64,000 bases of DNA from Sorghum bicolor (taxonomy: Eukaryota > Streptophyta > Magnoliopsida > Poales > Poaceae): assembly GCF_000003195.3 (NCBI RefSeq), contig NC_012870.2, positions 23,552,501 through 23,616,500 on the forward strand, written 5' to 3'. Below, piece by piece: positions 34,101-44,278 of the stretch (position 1 is its first letter; each line of letters begins with the position of its first letter). The position numbers and the translations under genes were made by a program. The notes beneath the pieces are model-generated. The model saw nothing but the letters and a program-made list of their open reading frames with translations, did not search any database and was not told the DNA's origin.

Positions 34101-36846
34101 TCTTCTACAACTAAAAAGACTAAAAGATGAATATTTTTTTGGTACAACTTTTGTTTCGTCCGTCTGCCTGCTCAACCCGCGTGCGACCATGACCCCGTAT
34201 TAGGAAACAGCCATGATCATTGCGATCATTGCTCTCCCTGACGCCCTCTCTCCAGCACAATCGGGATCGCGGGACAACTCCTCTCCCCAACCACGCATGC
34301 GTCTCTACCTCCCTCCCCTCTCTTCCGATGTGGTGGCACGGCCTCCCCCTGCGGCGCGCACATCTCTCTCTCCCTCCTGATGTGGTCGGGCATGGTGGGT
34401 GCCCCCAGCGGGCTCGTGCAGCGGCATCGGCGGCGCCCAGCCATGGGGCTAGGGTTTCGCAGGGTGGCGGCGGCGGTATCCAGCCGTGGGGCTTGTGGCG
34501 TGCGCCGGACGGAGCCATGCATGGGCGCCACCAGAAATCCACGCCCGGCCAGGAGGGCTCGCTGCCCGGGCTCGCGGCCAGGCTCGCGGGGCGTGCAGCC
34601 AGGGGCGCGCGTCCGCCTCCACGCTGGCCAGGACGGAGGGCGCGCAGCTAGGGCTCGCGGCCGCCTCCATGCCGGCCGCCTGACTCCACGCCCGGCTGCC
34701 ATCGCGTTGGTTCTGCCCTTAAAAAATGTTTGAAGTAGTATCTTGAGCAGAATTTTTTTACATTGATGAGTTTATGTTTTTCTCTCATTTCAGTGTGAGC
34801 TAAATCTTGGCCTTATCATTTTAGTACTAACCTATTAGCTAATGATGAACTATATATTAGCCCCTGAATTCTTGCTTGCTTTGTGCTTTAGATGGAATTG
34901 ATTAATATCTGATTTTCAGTTTTGTAAGCGCTTGCTGTGGATGTGCGTTGCCTTGATGCTAGGATAGAATTCTCTTTATGACATCTGATTCTATCTATTT
35001 TTAGGCTATCTATTTTCAGATTCTTGCATGTGTTTCTCTCACGGTAGAAATCGAAAGCAGTAATCTGATTGCTCTGAACTTTATACTATTTTTATATTAG
35101 ATTATTGCATGTGTTGATGGAATCAGTGGATAGATGAGTAGCATTTACAGAGAGGGATTTTGGTTTTAACAGCACCCCTAGATAACAGAATAATTTTTCT
35201 TTCACGCGGCTTCTTGATATACTCTTTAGTTATAGCCTGATGATGCCATGATGGTACTCCAAATTTCTTTATTGTTTACATCAAGTTTGCAAAAAAAAAA
35301 TGAAGATGCCTGATTTCTTTATTTGTCAGATTGCTTCACTTAATTTTTTTCCCATTAGTTGTACTTATATCATGCGTTATTTTTTTAAGTTTGACAAGGA
35401 ACTTAATAAAGAGGTTGCTATAGAAGCCGTTGATCTGGAAGAAGCATGAGTCCCTAACATAAATTTTACCATGTGTCTGTATCACAGTTTCTCAAGTGGT
35501 GTTCCATTATGAATAATAATTATTTACATAGAGTATTAAAGGATCTGTCATGGGGGATAAAAGACCAACCTGCGCTGCGTTTGGCGACATATCAAACATC
35601 GTCGGATGAGGTATGCTCGTTGCTATCGTTCATGATCAATTTCTATGTCTTTTGACTATACATGTACTGAATTGTGTTTATTTCTCATAAAATTCGGGTA
35701 CTGAATTGTGTGGTACCAAGCAAGTACAAGCATTTTCTCCTTTTTCTGGTACAACTGAAACACTTGGCTTCCTAGTTCATGCTAGAGTGTTTCGTTTTTG
35801 AAATTTTACATAGAATTATGTTTATTGTTCTCTTTATGCTGAAAAATCATTTCATTCTCATGTAATGGGGAGTCTGCGAATGCGATCAGTAACCAAGGCC
35901 TTGAATATTTGTCTTCAAGTTCAACCATTGTACTGGTTTGATTGTTCTTGCAAATATGTAATAAATACTTTGCAATAATTCTGTTTCCTAACTGGCATAC
36001 TGAAGTACCAACAATTAATTAATTAGCAGTCAACAGTATACGCGGGTAAGCAAGCTGTGTATAACTGTAAACATTTGTTGAGATTGTGATGGATACCTTG
36101 GTACTAATTCCAAACTTTCTTGAGTTTATTTCCAGATGAGTGTAGGCAATCCAGCTCCCCTAGGTATATTTCTATTTTATTTCTTGCTTTTGGTAAACGT
36201 TTTCCTTTCCTTAGAAGCATCAAACTTACTCACCTCAAAGTTGTGCAAGTTATGTGACAATTGGTCTTTGTTGCGGTTCTCAACTGGGCATTTGCGTTGA
36301 GCCTCCAACTGCACGTTTAGATATGTCGTGTCCAGTTCACTTGATATTCTAAGAAAGGAAAAAAGTTGTTGTTGCTCCAGCAAAGGTAACTACTGTTGGT
36401 GGAGGTAATGCACTGCTTGACTGCTCTTACAAATCTATTAATACTAGCTTGACTGCTCTTACAAATCCATTCACATGTCTTGGAGTGAGATGATAGTAGA
36501 ACAATTTTGTAGCTCCTTTTAGCGTAAAAAGATAGAGCACCATTTTTAAATATGAATTAATTAACTAGCGCACGAAAGAAATGGATATCGAAGATTTCTT
36601 CCTGCCGATATTAAACATTATCTTGGTCGTATCACGAAAAGATCTATAAAGTAGAATTACAGAGCCTACAACGGCGTGCTCTCCATGACCGTGTTTGATT
36701 TCACGAACTTTGTTTATTTAAGTTAAATGTAACTTTATAGTTGGTATTTAAGTTTTATTATAATATTATTATTTTATTGTGCGATCCGTGTATTTTAAAT
36801 AAAAAATGTTAGCTATCCCGTAGCAATGTACAGGCACGCTACCTAG
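34101..36846 (+). mobile_element. Helitron (non-autonomous) with captured exon-like pieces
   Basis: Starts TCTTCTACAACTAAAAAGAC after an A (34100). Ends CTAG at 36843-36846 before a T (36847), preceded by an imperfect hairpin (CCCGTAGCAATGTACAGG, 36816-36833). These are the TC...CTRR ends and A|T insertion of plant Helitrons. The paralogous site at 37952/37953 reads CTAGTTTTCA|TCTAAAG without interruption, which fixes both borders. No Rep/helicase is present, so it is non-autonomous (2746 bp). The first 600 bp are GC-rich; the rest is AT-rich with exon-like pieces bounded by splice signals. Confidence 0.8.
35487..35611 (+). pseudogene. Captured exon-like fragment in Helitron
   Basis: Between an acceptor (GTATCACAG) and a donor (GATGAG|GTATGC) an open segment encodes FLKWCSIMNNNYLHRVLKDL, then SWGIKDQPALRLATYQTSSDE. 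Nearby pieces may come from the same source gene: KFDKELNKEVAIEAVDLEE near 35390-35448, MSVGNPAPL at 36136-36162 (between TTTATTTCCAG and GTATATTT) and KGKKVVVAPAK at about 36357-36388. I do not recognise the source protein. The spacing looks like a genomic gene fragment with introns, as Helitrons commonly capture. Confidence 0.45.
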
Positions 36847-37213
36847 TCTAATATAAGGGTTATAAACTGAACGATCAAGTGACACACTGACACTAGTACA
36901 AGTCCATATGAGAAACTAGTAGTGCATTGCTCTTTACCATCAAGATCAGCTACTTCTATATATGACGTTGTAAAAGACAACATCATTATGAGTTTATGAC
37001 GCCATTGTGCAACAGGTGACGTTGTCAACACCTTACCTTTAATCTGATTCTTGACGCGTGCGATAGGAATTATATCTAATGATCGGAGAGACAATTAATA
37101 ATATCGTTATCAGACCAACAAGTCAAAGTCATGTGGTCTAAGAATATTCAAGCTAGCCGATTGCTACAACATTCCGTGTAGTTAGGTTAGAAAAAAGACC
37201 ATGGGTTGATTAC

Positions 37214-37504
37214 GTACTCCCTCTGTTCCATTAAAAATGTCGTTTAATTTTTTAATCGTTTGTTTTTATTTAATTTTTTATATAAATAATAATATAAACA
37301 AATTACTATTAAGGACTCATGTTAGTTTGACTAATTTTATACAAAATATTTTTAATATTTGTATCTTCAAACAATCTATTAATAATACTAATTATGTAGG
37401 AGTACCATATATATCAACATTTTTTTATATATTTGGCTAAACTTAAAAATATATGACTTTTCGAAAAAAGCGAGAGCGATACTTTTTATGTGAAGAAGGG
37501 AGTA
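37214..37504. mobile_element. Stowaway-like MITE at end of duplication copy 1
   Basis: Ends CTCCCTCTGTTCCATTAAAA and TTATGTGAAGAAGGGAG, flanked by TA. A diverged relative sits at the matching position of copy 2 (38944-39176), so the MITE was probably there before the duplication. Confidence 0.75.
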
Positions 37505-37893
37505 GGTTTGATTAGTTTAATATTATCAAGTACAGAATCTATTGTTGTAGATATATAACACACAATCTGCCACATATTTTTTTCTCACTTTGTAACTATA
37601 ATTTTGCCGCCCTAAGCTTAGCTACATAGAACGAACTGAGGGAACGGTTTTGTCCCTAGGAACGATGGATTGATGGTTGGTGGCCAAAAGCCTACACTAT
37701 CTTGAAAATTTCTTTTATGACCAGGCGCCCTACGAGCGCGTGAAAGTTGAGCGTTGGACCACACTACTGTTTTTAATTTTCCATGCACATGTTCACACGG
37801 TTTGAATAGTGTCCAAATCAGTTAAACCGTGATGAATAATCCAACCCAAAATCAAAACAGTCAATCATCATCGGGTTTCTTACTCCTACTTAT
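37505..37893. other. Intergenic spacer between duplication copies
   Basis: AT-rich and unremarkable. No gene, RNA or element was recognised. Confidence 0.5.
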
Positions 37894-38243
37894 AAAGTAG
37901 CTTACTTTTGTAAATGTTCCTTGCATTGTCACCAAATTTCTCCTAGTTTTCATCTAAAGTTTATAAAGTGAATCATCGATCAAGCGACCTAATACAAAGT
38001 CATATGAAACTAGTAGTACTTTATTGTTTACCATCAAGATCCTATAAATAGCCATGCCATGGTTTGATGAGTATTGACACCAAATTTCAAAATCGTACGC
38101 GTCCGCCCACTACGCCATGGGACTAGTTAATTTAATTGTAATCAATAAAAACAAGCTACTTCTGTATATATATGAAGTTGTAAAAGACATCATTATGAGT
38201 TTTATGACGCCATTGTGCAACATTTGACGTTGTCAACACCTTA

Positions 38244-38472
38244 GTGCTTGTTTGGTTGCACTCGGTAAAGTTTACCGCCCATCGCATCAAATATTTAAAC
38301 ACATGCATGAAGTACTAAATATACACTATTTACGAAACTAAAAATATAGCTAGAGAGTAATTTACGAGCTTGAGCCTAATTAGTTCATAATTAGACACTA
38401 ATTATTAAATAAAACAAAAATACATATACAACCATATCTGTTAAACTTTAACAACCCCAACCAAATACTTGC
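38244..38472. mobile_element. Tourist-like MITE, GTGCTTGTTTGGTT family
   Basis: Ends GTGCTTGTTTGGTTGCA and CAACCAAATACTTGC, flanked by TTA at 38241-38243 and 38473-38475. Copy 1 of the duplication has a single TTA here (37033-37035). Confidence 0.8.
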
Positions 38473-38475
38473 TTA

Positions 38476-38718
38476 GGTCTTGTTTAGTTCCGAAAAGTGA
38501 AAAGTTTTCGGTACTGTAACACTTTCGTTTGTTTGTGACAAATATTATCTAATTATGGACTAACTAGGATTAAAAGATTCGTCTTTTGATTTACAGCTAA
38601 ACTGTGTAATTAGTTTTTGTTTTCGTCTATATTTAATGTTTCATGCATGTGCCACAAGATTCGATGTGACGGGGAATCTTAAAAACTTTTTGGTTTTCAG
38701 AGTGAACTAAACAAGGCC
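38476..38718. mobile_element. Tourist-like MITE, GGCCTTGTTTAG family
   Basis: Ends GGTCTTGTTTAGTTCC and GTGAACTAAACAAGGCC, flanked by TTA at 38473-38475 and 38719-38721. 243 bp. It shares the central TTA with the MITE at 38244, so one inserted into the other's target duplication. Confidence 0.9.
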
Positions 38719-38943
38719 TTACTTTATTGATTCTTAACGCGTGAGATAGAGACATCATATCAATGATCGGAGAGACGCTATATATATAATATCGTTGTCA
38801 TACCAACAAGTCAAAGTAATGTGGTGCAGAATATTCAAGCTAGCCGACTGCTCCGTCGCGTCATAATGACCAGATGTCCCAGTCAGGGAATAATACAACA
38901 TTCCATGTAGTTAGGTTAGAATTAGACCATAGGTTGATTACGT

Positions 38944-39176
38944 GCTCCCTTCTATTAAAAATGTCATTTTTTACTTTTAAACTTTTTATTTTACCGTTCA
39001 TCCCATTTTATATAAATAATAAAATAAATAAATTTTTGATAAAGTATCTCTAATAATAAAATAAATTATTACAAATTTAATAATATTTATACAAAATTTT
39101 GAATAAGACAAATGATCAAATAAAAAGTCTAGAAATAAAAAATAACACTTTTGATGGTACGGAGTGAATATGTAGC
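38944..39176. mobile_element. Degenerate Stowaway-like MITE, copy 2
   Basis: Begins CTCCCTTCTATTAAAAATGT and ends TTTTGATGGTACGGAGTG. Allelic in position to the MITE at 37214-37504. It is followed directly by the second CACTA element. Confidence 0.6.
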
Positions 39177-39244
39177 ACTCCGTCACTACTACAGAATGAG
39201 GCATTGGTCGATGCCCAAATTGGCCAAAAACCTCGGCCTTTTTG

Positions 39245-39510
39245 CGGTCCGGGGTTAAAGGCCCCTTTAACACCGGTTCGTAACACGAACCGGTGCTAAA
39301 GGGTCCTGCCCAACGGCTACTGACAGGTGCTGTCGGGGCAGGGACCCTTTAGCACCGGTTCATGTTACAAACCGGTGCTAAAGGGTCCCCTTTAGCACCG
39401 GCCAGTGCCACGGGCCGAGGCAAAGCCTTTAGCACCGGTTTGTAACACAAACCGGTGCTAAAGGGTGACCCTTTAGCACCGGTTTTTGCCCTGAACCGGT
39501 GCTAAAGGTC
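39245..39510. repeat. CACTA 2 5' subterminal repeats (TTTAGCACCGGTT type)
   Basis: Inverted units CCTTTAGCACCGGTT...AACCGGTGCTAAAGG recur about five times around short loops such as CGTAACACG. They are candidate binding sites for the element's TNPA-type protein. A TATA-like TTTATAGG at 39514 and a pyrimidine-rich leader follow, consistent with the element promoter. Confidence 0.85.
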
Positions 39511-40013
39511 CAGTTTATAGGCCGGCTCCCTCCTCCCCTCTGCCCATTTGAAACCGAGAGCACCATTGTTGTTCTTGGAGCTTCTTCTTGCTTGTTCTTC
39601 ATTTGTTCTTCATCTCCAACGCCCATCGTTGATATTCTTCGACTCCGTCATCGTCTCTTCGTGCTTGGAGGTGACTAACTTCAGCCTTTCTTGTCTTTTT
39701 CATGTTGTTTTTGGCTTGTGATGTTCCCATCATTTTTTAGCTCAAATCCACTTTGTTATTTTGAATCATTCACATGAATTAGTATCCATATATATATATA
39801 TATCATATTTCATGGTTGACCTAGTATTAATATAGTTTGCAAGAATGAATTATAGTATCTTTTTATGATCTTAGAAAGTAGGATAGTTCAAATTAATTGG
39901 TTTGTTAATATCACTTGATTTATTTTTATTACTACATAATGTCCATTGTATCATACATGTTTACTCGTAAATGTGGAATTTATAATTGTTTAAAAATTGA
40001 GTATGGATAGTAG

Positions 40014-40527
40014 ATGGCAACCGTGACCGGGTCTTCGGTCTCTCAACGGGTTCAAAAGCGATACCGTCCGGAACTCCCTCTCATTACTTGTGGCAAGTGT
40101 GGGCAGAAGATTTTGATGGAGTACAAAGTGTCGAAAGAGGGAGTAAACAAGGGTCGTATATTCTACAAGTGTCCGGATCGTAATGTGAGTTATTTCCAGA
40201 CATTTGCTTATATATGTGCATATTTTTTTAAATGATATTAATGATTCTCTCTTTTAATTTCAGTGGGACGGTACCGGCGGATGTACAGGTTGGTACTGGG
40301 AGGAAGAATACATTGAACACATTAAGAAATCTTTTGCACAGGTGGTTGAGGCTGAAGGTGGCGAGGCAGTGAGCCGACGAAAGGAGTTCAATGATGTTGA
40401 TCAAGCGAATGATCTATCTATTATAGTTGGGATCGGACGCGAACTAATTATGTTGCTTAAGTGCATTTTAGTTTTGGTTTTTTTAGTGCTAGTTGCGATT
40501 GTATTTGTTGTAGCCAAGGTTTCCTGA
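40014..40527 (+). CDS. GRF-type zinc finger protein with C-terminal membrane segment
   Basis: Two exons, 40014-40184 and 40264-40527, joined in phase 0 through a GTGAGT...TTTCAG intron. Exon 1 (MATVTGSSVSQRVQKRYRPE...) holds CGKCGQKILMEYK...GRIFYKCP and exon 2 opens WDGTGGCTGWYWEEEYIEH. Together these give the C-x2-C...C...C-x-W pattern of the GRF zinc finger, a nucleic-acid-binding motif. The protein is about 144 residues and ends with a hydrophobic stretch (LLKCILVLVFLVLVAIVFVV), a likely membrane anchor. It lies upstream of TNP2 on the same strand inside the CACTA element. Short GRF proteins of this layout are frequent in grass genomes, and this position suggests they travel with CACTA elements. 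Both exons are open and undamaged. Function in transposition is unknown. Confidence 0.65.
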
Positions 40528-40613
40528 ATTAATCAACCATGTATGTTGTGCAATAAGATGAGAAACTATATGTGTGCATGGTTTTCATAATATATATGTT
40601 ATATTTAATGCAG

Positions 40614-42900
40614 ATGGTAACACGTAATTGGATGTATAATGCCGATCGGCGCTCCGAAGAGTTCATTAATGGCGTACACTATTTCTTAAGTGTGGCCGAG
40701 ACAAATAAGAGGGACGGTTTCATGTGCTGTCCATGTGCCGTGTGCAAGAATTTGACGGAATATTCTAACTCAAGAACTCTTCATTCACACTTATTAAAGT
40801 TTGGTTTCGTACCAAACTATATTTGTTGGACCAAACATGGAGAAAGCGGGATTATAATGGATGAAGGTGAAGAAGAAGAAGAATTGGACCATGCCAATAT
40901 TATTGCTCAGTACGGTGGCTTCAATGATGTTGCAATGGGGGGAGATAATGAAGAAGAAGTAGCGGCAGAAGATGATCAGGGCGATGATGCTTTTGGTGAT
41001 GCCATCCGTGATGCACAAAGAGAATGTAAAAGTGATAAAGAGAAAGCCAAGTTCGAGCGCATGCTAGAGGACCACAGGAAATCGCTATATCCCACCGCTG
41101 AAGAGGGGCAAAAAAAGCTGGGTACCACACTAGAATTGCTGCAATGGAAGGCAAAGAATGGTACATCTGATAAGGCATTTGGGCAGTTATTGAAGATCAT
41201 AAAAAAGATGCTTCCGAAAGGCAACGAATTGCCCACCACTACGTATGAAGCAAAACAGGTTGTCTGCCCTTTGGGATTAGAAATCCAGAAGATACACGCA
41301 TGTCCTAATGACCGCATCCTCTACTGTGGGGAGGAATACGAGAATTTGGATGCATGTCCAGTATGTAAGGCATCACGGTATAAGACGAGATGATCCTGGC
41401 GATGTTGAGGGTGAAGAACGTCATAGGAAGAAAATTCCTGCCAAAGTTATGTGGTATGCTCCTATAATACCACGATTAAAACGTCTGTTCAGAAATAAGG
41501 ACAATGCAAAGTTGTTGCGGTGGCATAAAGAAGACCTTAAGATAGACAATATGCTGAGACACCCTGCCGATGGATCCTAGTGGAGAGCGATAGACAGAGA
41601 ATTCCCAGATTTTGCAGATGATGCTAGAAATTTGCGGTTCGCCTTAAGTACAGATGGTATGAATCCTTTCGGTGAGCAGAGCCGTAGTCACAACACTTGG
41701 CCAGTTACTCTATGTATCTACAACCTTCCTCCATGGCTATGCATGAAGCGGAAGTTTATTATGATGCCGGTGCTTATCCAAGGACCAAAGCAACCTGGCA
41801 ATGACATAGATGTCTACCTAAGGCCATTAGTTGAGGAACTTCAACTTTTATGGAGCAAACCAGGAGTTCGCGTGTGGGATGAGTACAAACAAGAGCACTT
41901 TGACCTGCGAGCATTGTTGTTTGTAACAATCAATGATTGGCCAGCTCTGAGTAATCTTTCAGGCCAGTCAAACAAGGGATATAATACATGCACACATTGT
42001 TATGAAGACATTGAATGTGTATTTTTGAAAAAAATGTCGAAAGGTCGTGTACCTTGGCCACCGTCGGTTTCTTCCTGTGAACCACCCAGTACGAAAGAAA
42101 GGCAAGCATTTTAAAGGCAAGGCAGACCACCGGACCAAACCTCTCAATCGAACTGGGGATGATGTACTCGAAATGGTCAAGGATATAAAAGTGATATTTG
42201 GAAAGGGACGAGGCAGCGAACCTATTCCCAAGGATGCTAAGGGACACGTACCCATGTGGAAGAAGAAATCCATATTTTGGGAGCTACCTTACTGGAATGT
42301 CCTAGAGGTCCGCAACGCGATCGACGTGATGCATCTGACAAAGAATCTTTGTGTGAACTTGCTCGGATTCATGGGTGTCTACGGGAAGTCTAAGGATTCA
42401 CTTGAAGCACGACAAGACTTGCAGCGCATGAAAGAACGAGACAACCTGCATCCAGAAAAGACAGATGATGGACGTCATTACTTAAGCCCTGCTAGCTACA
42501 CTCTGAGCAAAGAAGAGAAGGAAAGCATGTTTGAATGTCTTAGCAGCATCAAGGTCCCATCTGGATTCTCCTCCAATATCAAGGGAATAATTAATGTGCC
42601 AGAGAAGAAATTCCTGAACTTGAAGTCCCATGACTGTCACGTTCTAATGACGCAATTGCTGCCGGTGGTTTTAAGAGGAATTTTACCTCCACACGTACGT
42701 CTAGCCACCGTAAAGCTATGTGCATTCCTCAATGCAATTTCTCAGAAGGCAATCAATCTAGAGCAACTAGCTACTCTGCAGAATGATGTCGTTCAATGTC
42801 TCGTCAGCTTTGAGTTGGTGTTCCCTCCATCCTTCTTCGATATCATGACACACCTCCTAGTTCATCTGGTCAAAGAGATTCGTATTCTCGGTCCTCTGAT
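40614..42900 (+). pseudogene. TNP2-like CACTA transposase, N-terminal and central part, broken
   Basis: The start chosen is the ATG at 40614, just after TTTAATGCAG. The first frame (to 41393) has the transposase-associated domain (WMYNADRRSEEFINGVHYFL, CCPCAVC), an acidic linker and the zinc-ribbon-like CPNDRILYC...CPVC. A frame change near 41390 moves to RRDDPGDVEGE...RLKRLFRNKDN. A TAG at 41578-41580 precedes WRAIDREFPDF...MNPFGEQSRSHNTWPVTLC. A second frame change near 42045 leads to NHPVRKKGKHFKGKADHR...IDVMHLTKNLCVNLLGFMGVYG and on to VKEIRILGP, where homology stops at the Sirevirus LTR. The conserved section between RILGP and the C-terminal domain is absent on both sides of the retrotransposon, so it was deleted. 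Inactive. Confidence 0.88.
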
Positions 42901-43814
42901 GTTTCTCTGATGTTCAAATGGGCAAGGGACCTCTCATGGACGAGGTGGAGGAGTATAAATACTATCCACAAAGTCCAAAGGTCGGCCAACCGTTTTCCAC
43001 TGAAAACGGGGTCACCGGACGCACATTATGTTGCACCGGACGCACTGCACCGAGCGTCCGGTGCTACATAACGGCTATCTGTACTTCACTCTGACAGGTC
43101 ACCGGACGCTAACTCCCAGCATCCGGTGCACCGTCCGGTGCTCGGGGGAACTTTACAAGCTCCCTGCGCATGGGACCGGACGCTACCCGGTGCGTCTGGT
43201 GCTAGCGTCCGGTGCTCAGGGGAACTTTACAAGCTCCCTGGGTATGGGTCCGGACGCTACCCGGTGCGTCCGGTGCTAGCGTCCGGTGCCTAACCCTAAG
43301 CACGACACTGTCCCAACGGCTAAGGACCTCACCGGACGCACTCACAGAGCGTCCGGTGCAGCGTCCGGTGTCCCTTTGGGCACCCAAACTTCGTCGAAAC
43401 GCGATCGCTCCAAAACGAAGTTGGTTCCTCTCGATCTAAGAACTATCTCTGAGCTGCCTAGTGCTAGGTTTACCAAGTGTGCACCACACCTAAACCTAAA
43501 GCATTGCCTAAGTCAAGCTACTAGATCAAAGCCCCTCTTAATAGTACGGTTAAAGGAAAACAAAGTCCTAAACAACTCTAAGTGCCCTTCTTCACCATAT
43601 GGCACTTAGACCTAGTCTAGTCTTGACGATGTCCATCCATCCTTTGAAAACCGAAACGATTTCCACTATTAAGTAGGCATGTACGTCCCTGTCCATCGAG
43701 TACCTATTTACCATGACCTTACCTATGACTTTGCCTCTGCAAAACACACGTTAGTCATAGTAACCAATAATTTCATTAATCACCGAAATCAATAAGGGCC
43801 TAGATGCTCTTTCA
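42901..43814 (-). repeat. 3' LTR of Sirevirus 2, truncated
   Basis: Matches 54504-55417 without length change. The outer part of the LTR is absent, and the sequence runs directly into transposase codons (GGTCCTCTGAT|GTTTCTCTGAT). TATA box on the minus strand (plus GTATAAATA at 42953-42961); palindrome array at 43013-43374. Confidence 0.92.
43013..43374. repeat. CACCGGAC palindrome array in 3' LTR of Sirevirus 2
   Basis: Half-sites CACCGGACGC, GCGTCCGGTG and ACCGGACGCTACCCGGTGCG in both orientations. Includes a duplicated 70-bp unit (GGGGAACTTTACAAGCTCCC at 43146 and 43219). Confidence 0.85.
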
Positions 43815-43828
43815 ATCTCCCCCTTTTT
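43815..43828 (-). other. Polypurine tract of Sirevirus 2
   Basis: On the minus strand AAAAAGGGGGAGAT directly abuts the 3' LTR. Further AGGGGGAG motifs occur at 44217, 44251 and 47887. Confidence 0.85.
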
Positions 43829-44278
43829 GGTGATTGATGACAACCTCAAGTATGAAAAGAGTTGAGGTTTTTTAAAGTGACTTGGTTTCAATAAGCGTGT
43901 TACAATAAGAACAAAGGGATTAGTCATGCTTATATCAACCAAGTCCAATACCCTGCATCCAAATATGTGAGTGGTATATGACAGGATATAAACATAAGGC
44001 TCATAAGTACATCGGAGTACAACGCGGAAGCAAAGGGAATATGAGCCAAAACACATGACATTAAGATATCACAATAACCACAAGTCATGTCTCACAACCA
44101 TAGTATCTCACACAAGTGCAATGCATGAAAGTAAACGTGATGCATGATAAAGTAGCACACATGTAGCACACATAAAAAGTATCTCAAAAGAATAAACTCC
44201 TAAACACCCTCTCTAGCTCCCCCTAACTCCTAACTCTCATACGCACTCTCTCCCCCTTTGGCATCAAGCGCCAAAAAC
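43829..44278 (-). other. Non-coding 3' internal region of Sirevirus 2
   Basis: Between the env-position gene and the polypurine tract. Begins GATTGATGACAACC, as does the same region of Sirevirus 1. Only polypurine motifs were recognised. Confidence 0.6.

Larger units (their letters stand above)
34013..37213. repeat. Duplicated segment, copy 1 (contains the Helitron)
   Basis: Flanks of the Helitron (34013-34100 and 36847-37213) match 37894-38943 in the same order: TTTTGTAAATGTTCC, CTCCTAGTTT-CATCTA, CATATGA-AACTAGTAG, GTTGTAAAAGACA-CATCATT, GACGCCATTGTGCAACA, GACGTTGTCAACACCTTA, AATGATCGGAGAGAC, AATATTCAAGCTAGCCGA and ACATTCC-TGTAGTTAGGTTA. This is a tandem segmental duplication, diverged by substitutions and insertions. 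Confidence 0.85.
37894..38943. repeat. Duplicated segment, copy 2 (Helitron-free, with two MITEs)
   Basis: Homologous to the Helitron flanks, uninterrupted at 37952/37953. Relative to copy 1 it has two extra blocks: about 110 bp at 38043-38152 (insertion here or loss in copy 1), and the MITE pair at 38244-38718. Confidence 0.85.

Noticed and set aside
34120..34733. Overlapping 70-158 codon frames on both strands at the Helitron start
   Set aside because: GC-rich stretch open in most frames; Arg/Pro/Ala-rich products with no recognisable fold.
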